Assembly (NCBI GenBank): GCA_964008355.1
Contig: CAXGBD010000062.1
Coordinates: 1 to 7,082 of the forward strand
Origin: DTSX01 sp964008355
GTDB lineage: Bacteria; Pseudomonadota; Gammaproteobacteria; Steroidobacterales; UBA11654
DNA: 7,082 bases
Reading direction: 5' to 3'
Shown: one piece after another, positions 5,889-7,082 of the stretch
How positions within the stretch are numbered: the stretch's first letter is position 1
Layout of the letters: every line of letters begins with the position of its first letter
Position numbers and translations under genes: made by a program
The notes under the pieces: model-generated
Seen by the model: only the letters and a program-made list of their open reading frames with translations
Databases searched by the model: none
What the model was told of the DNA's origin: nothing

Positions 5889-6247
5889 TGATGGATAAAA
5901 TTATCTTAACCGATCTTAAAATAAAGGCTGTCATTGGTATTTGGGAGTGGGAAAAAAGGAACCCTCAAATAATTTCAATTGATCTTGAAATGGAAACGGA
6001 TGTTAATAAAGCCTCAGAGACTGATTCTATAAAGGATGCACTTGATTATAAAGCCGTGGCTACAAGGATGAAGGAGTTTGCTCAGTCTAACCAGTTTGAT
6101 CTCATAGAAACACTCATTGAAAAAATGGCTCAGTTAATTTTGGACGAATTTGAGGTTCAATGGCTCAAATTAACCATTTCCAAGCCGTTTGCCATTAGAG
6201 ATTCAAGGAACGTTGGGATTTGTATAGAACGCAGTAAACATGACTGA
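5888..6247 (+). CDS. folB: Dihydroneopterin aldolase
   Basis: Cleaves 7,8-dihydroneopterin to 6-hydroxymethyl-7,8-dihydropterin and glycolaldehyde in cytosolic folate synthesis; many homologues also epimerise to the monapterin series. The 119 residues (E. coli 122) form one FolB domain. Features seen are IGIWEWEKRNPQ at 16-27 with the conserved Glu22, DALDYKAV with Tyr54 at 50-57, LIETLIEKMAQLIL with Glu74, and the catalytic-site lysine in TISKPFAIRD (Lys99). A terminal VGICIER motif follows. It starts either at ATG 5888, overlapping the tsaD stop as TAATG, or at the adjacent ATG 5891, and translational coupling to tsaD is likely. It overlaps folK by 8 nt. FolX (dihydroneopterin triphosphate epimerase) is a close relative, but the context with folK favours FolB. 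plsY, which I recall between tsaD and folB in Pseudomonas, is absent here. Confidence 0.94.
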   Translation: MMDKIILTDLKIKAVIGIWEWEKRNPQIISIDLEMETDVNKASETDSIKDALDYKAVATRMKEFAQSNQFDLIETLIEKMAQLILDEFEVQWLKLTISKPFAIRDSRNVGICIERSKHD

Positions 6248-6755
6248 TACAGATCAACCCAAACCGGTTGATGTATTTCTCAGTATAGGCAGCAATGTGA
6301 ATCCCGAGGCAAATATTCAATATGCATTATCAGAAATAGATCAAATATTTGAGATCAAACAAGTATCTTCTGTTTACAAAAATAAATCCGTTGGATTTGA
6401 GGGCGATGATTTTTTAAATATGGTTTTGAAATTAAGCACAACCCTTAGTCCTTATGAGATAGTGGAAGAACTCAATAGAATAGAGTTGGCAACGGGAAGA
6501 GAAATTGGTACAGGCACTTTTGACTCCAGGACACTTGATATTGATATGATCCTCTATGGCGATCTAGTGGACCCAGAAGAACCTTTGCAACTTCCGCGAA
6601 AAGACATCGATCTATACAGTTTTGTCATAGGCCCTCTAGCAGAAATTGAGCCCAGAGGCATTCACCCCGTTTTAGGAAAGAGCTTCATCGAATTATGGGA
6701 AGAATTTAATCAAGAGGCATATCCCTTAGAGAGAACCTCAATCAGATTTGACTAG
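6240..6755 (+). CDS. folK: FolK-type 6-hydroxymethyl-7,8-dihydropterin pyrophosphokinase, divergent
   Basis: HPPK transfers pyrophosphate from ATP to 6-hydroxymethyl-dihydropterin, the FolB product, ready for FolP. The 171 residues (E. coli 159) show the fold: LSIGSNVNPEANI at 14-26, FLNMVLKLST at 58-67, a Leu/Glu-rich helix with RIELATGRE at 80-88, and the signature SRTLDIDMILYG at 96-107 with Mg-binding Asp100 and Asp102 and Arg97 (E. coli Arg92). By my hand alignment, Arg87 matches E. coli Arg82 and Asn60 the pterin-binding Asn55. E. coli Arg84, Arg88, Trp89, His115 and Arg121 are replaced by Ile, Thr, Phe, Arg120 and Tyr. This resembles the FolK-like gene after folB in Pseudomonas rather than the canonical FolK usually next to panB. 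Activity is likely but not certain. Translation is coupled by an 8-nt overlap with folB, and the TAG stop abuts the convergent reductase. Confidence 0.88.
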   Translation: MTDTDQPKPVDVFLSIGSNVNPEANIQYALSEIDQIFEIKQVSSVYKNKSVGFEGDDFLNMVLKLSTTLSPYEIVEELNRIELATGREIGTGTFDSRTLDIDMILYGDLVDPEEPLQLPRKDIDLYSFVIGPLAEIEPRGIHPVLGKSFIELWEEFNQEAYPLERTSIRFD

Positions 6756-7082
6756 TTACCAGCCGATGCTTCTGCCGCCATCAACTGCAATAATCTGTCC
6801 GGTGGCATAGGGAGCATCTTGTATGAAGAACAAAGCACACTGAGCGATGTCTTCAGGTGTGCCAGGGTTTTTAAGAGGAATTTGCTCCAGTATATTATTT
6901 TTTATATCTTCCGGAGGTTCATCCTCAGGCCATAGTATTAAACCCGGTGAAATACCATTAACCCTGACATCCGGGGCCAAATCTTTTGCCAGTGATCGTG
7001 TCAGCGTAGCCAGACCTGCTTTTGCAGATCCATAAATTGAATGATCTTTTAAAGGTTTTTTAGCATGGATATCAATGATATT
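6756..7082 (-). CDS. Pteridine reductase-type short-chain dehydrogenase (partial, N-terminus outside window)
   Basis: The frame is open from the right edge to a TAA at 6756-6758, giving the last 108 residues of an SDR. The Rossmann cofactor half lies beyond the window. The visible part has the active-site Y-G-S-A-K (Tyr and Lys four apart) and, 13 residues before the Tyr, an Asp in NIIDIHA where classical SDRs carry Ser. This Asp-Tyr-Lys set, the PLKDHSIYGSAKAGL stretch and the VRVNGISPGLILWPE loop are those of the PTR1 pteridine reductase family (Asp181, Tyr194, Lys198 in Leishmania), which reduces dihydro- and oxidised pterins with NADPH. Next to folB and folK, a role in dihydrofolate or dihydromonapterin reduction (FolM-like) is likely. 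The C-terminal TGQIIAVDGGRSIGW is a typical SDR end. Convergent with folK, with no gap. Confidence 0.93.
   Translation of the reverse strand, partial: NIIDIHAKKPLKDHSIYGSAKAGLATLTRSLAKDLAPDVRVNGISPGLILWPEDEPPEDIKNNILEQIPLKNPGTPEDIAQCALFFIQDAPYATGQIIAVDGGRSIGW

Noticed and set aside
6847..7035. 62-codon plus-strand open frame at the right end
   Set aside because: It is antisense to the pteridine reductase, whose family motifs are clear across the same bases.

Overview
This window is ordinary core-genome DNA from an AT-rich gammaproteobacterium. It carries the macromolecular-synthesis operon in the Pseudomonas-like order rpsU - yqeY - dnaG - rpoD, with tsaD-folB-folK running the other way. RpsU, RpoD and DnaG all align well with gammaproteobacterial homologues from memory. 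The low GC and long A/T runs would fit a marine or otherwise streamlined lineage, but I cannot name a family from this sequence. No mobile element, CRISPR array, phage gene or defence gene is visible.

Left part, minus strand (positions 61-4700). Transcription runs right to left from a promoter near 4762-4790: rpsU (ribosomal protein bS21), yqeY (GatB/YqeY-domain protein, TTG start), dnaG (primase), rpoD (housekeeping sigma factor), then a CAT-anticodon tRNA. That tRNA has the acceptor-stem pairs of tRNA-Ile2 (lysidine-modified) rather than elongator tRNA-Met. The 99-nt yqeY-dnaG gap holds two AU-rich hairpins. The first 59 bases may be the 3' end of an unrecognised plus-strand gene that stops just before the tRNA.

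Middle (4701-4823). This short divergent intergenic region feeds rpsU leftward and tsaD rightward. It contains two overlapping, oppositely directed sigma-70 promoter candidates. A perfect palindrome sits in their shared spacer, and a third copy of the half-site lies next to it. This is the most interesting non-coding structure in the window.

Right part, plus strand (4824-6755). tsaD (tRNA t6A synthesis), folB and folK are tightly packed with overlapping stop and start codons. The FolK homologue is divergent and lacks several residues of the E. coli enzyme. A pteridine reductase-type short-chain dehydrogenase enters from the right edge on the minus strand, and its stop codon directly abuts the folK stop. 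Thus folB, folK and the reductase form a small pterin/folate cluster, while the left half couples translation (bS21, tRNA), replication priming (DnaG) and transcription (RpoD).

I found no convincing new system. The findings are regulatory details and protein-level oddities, scored accordingly.
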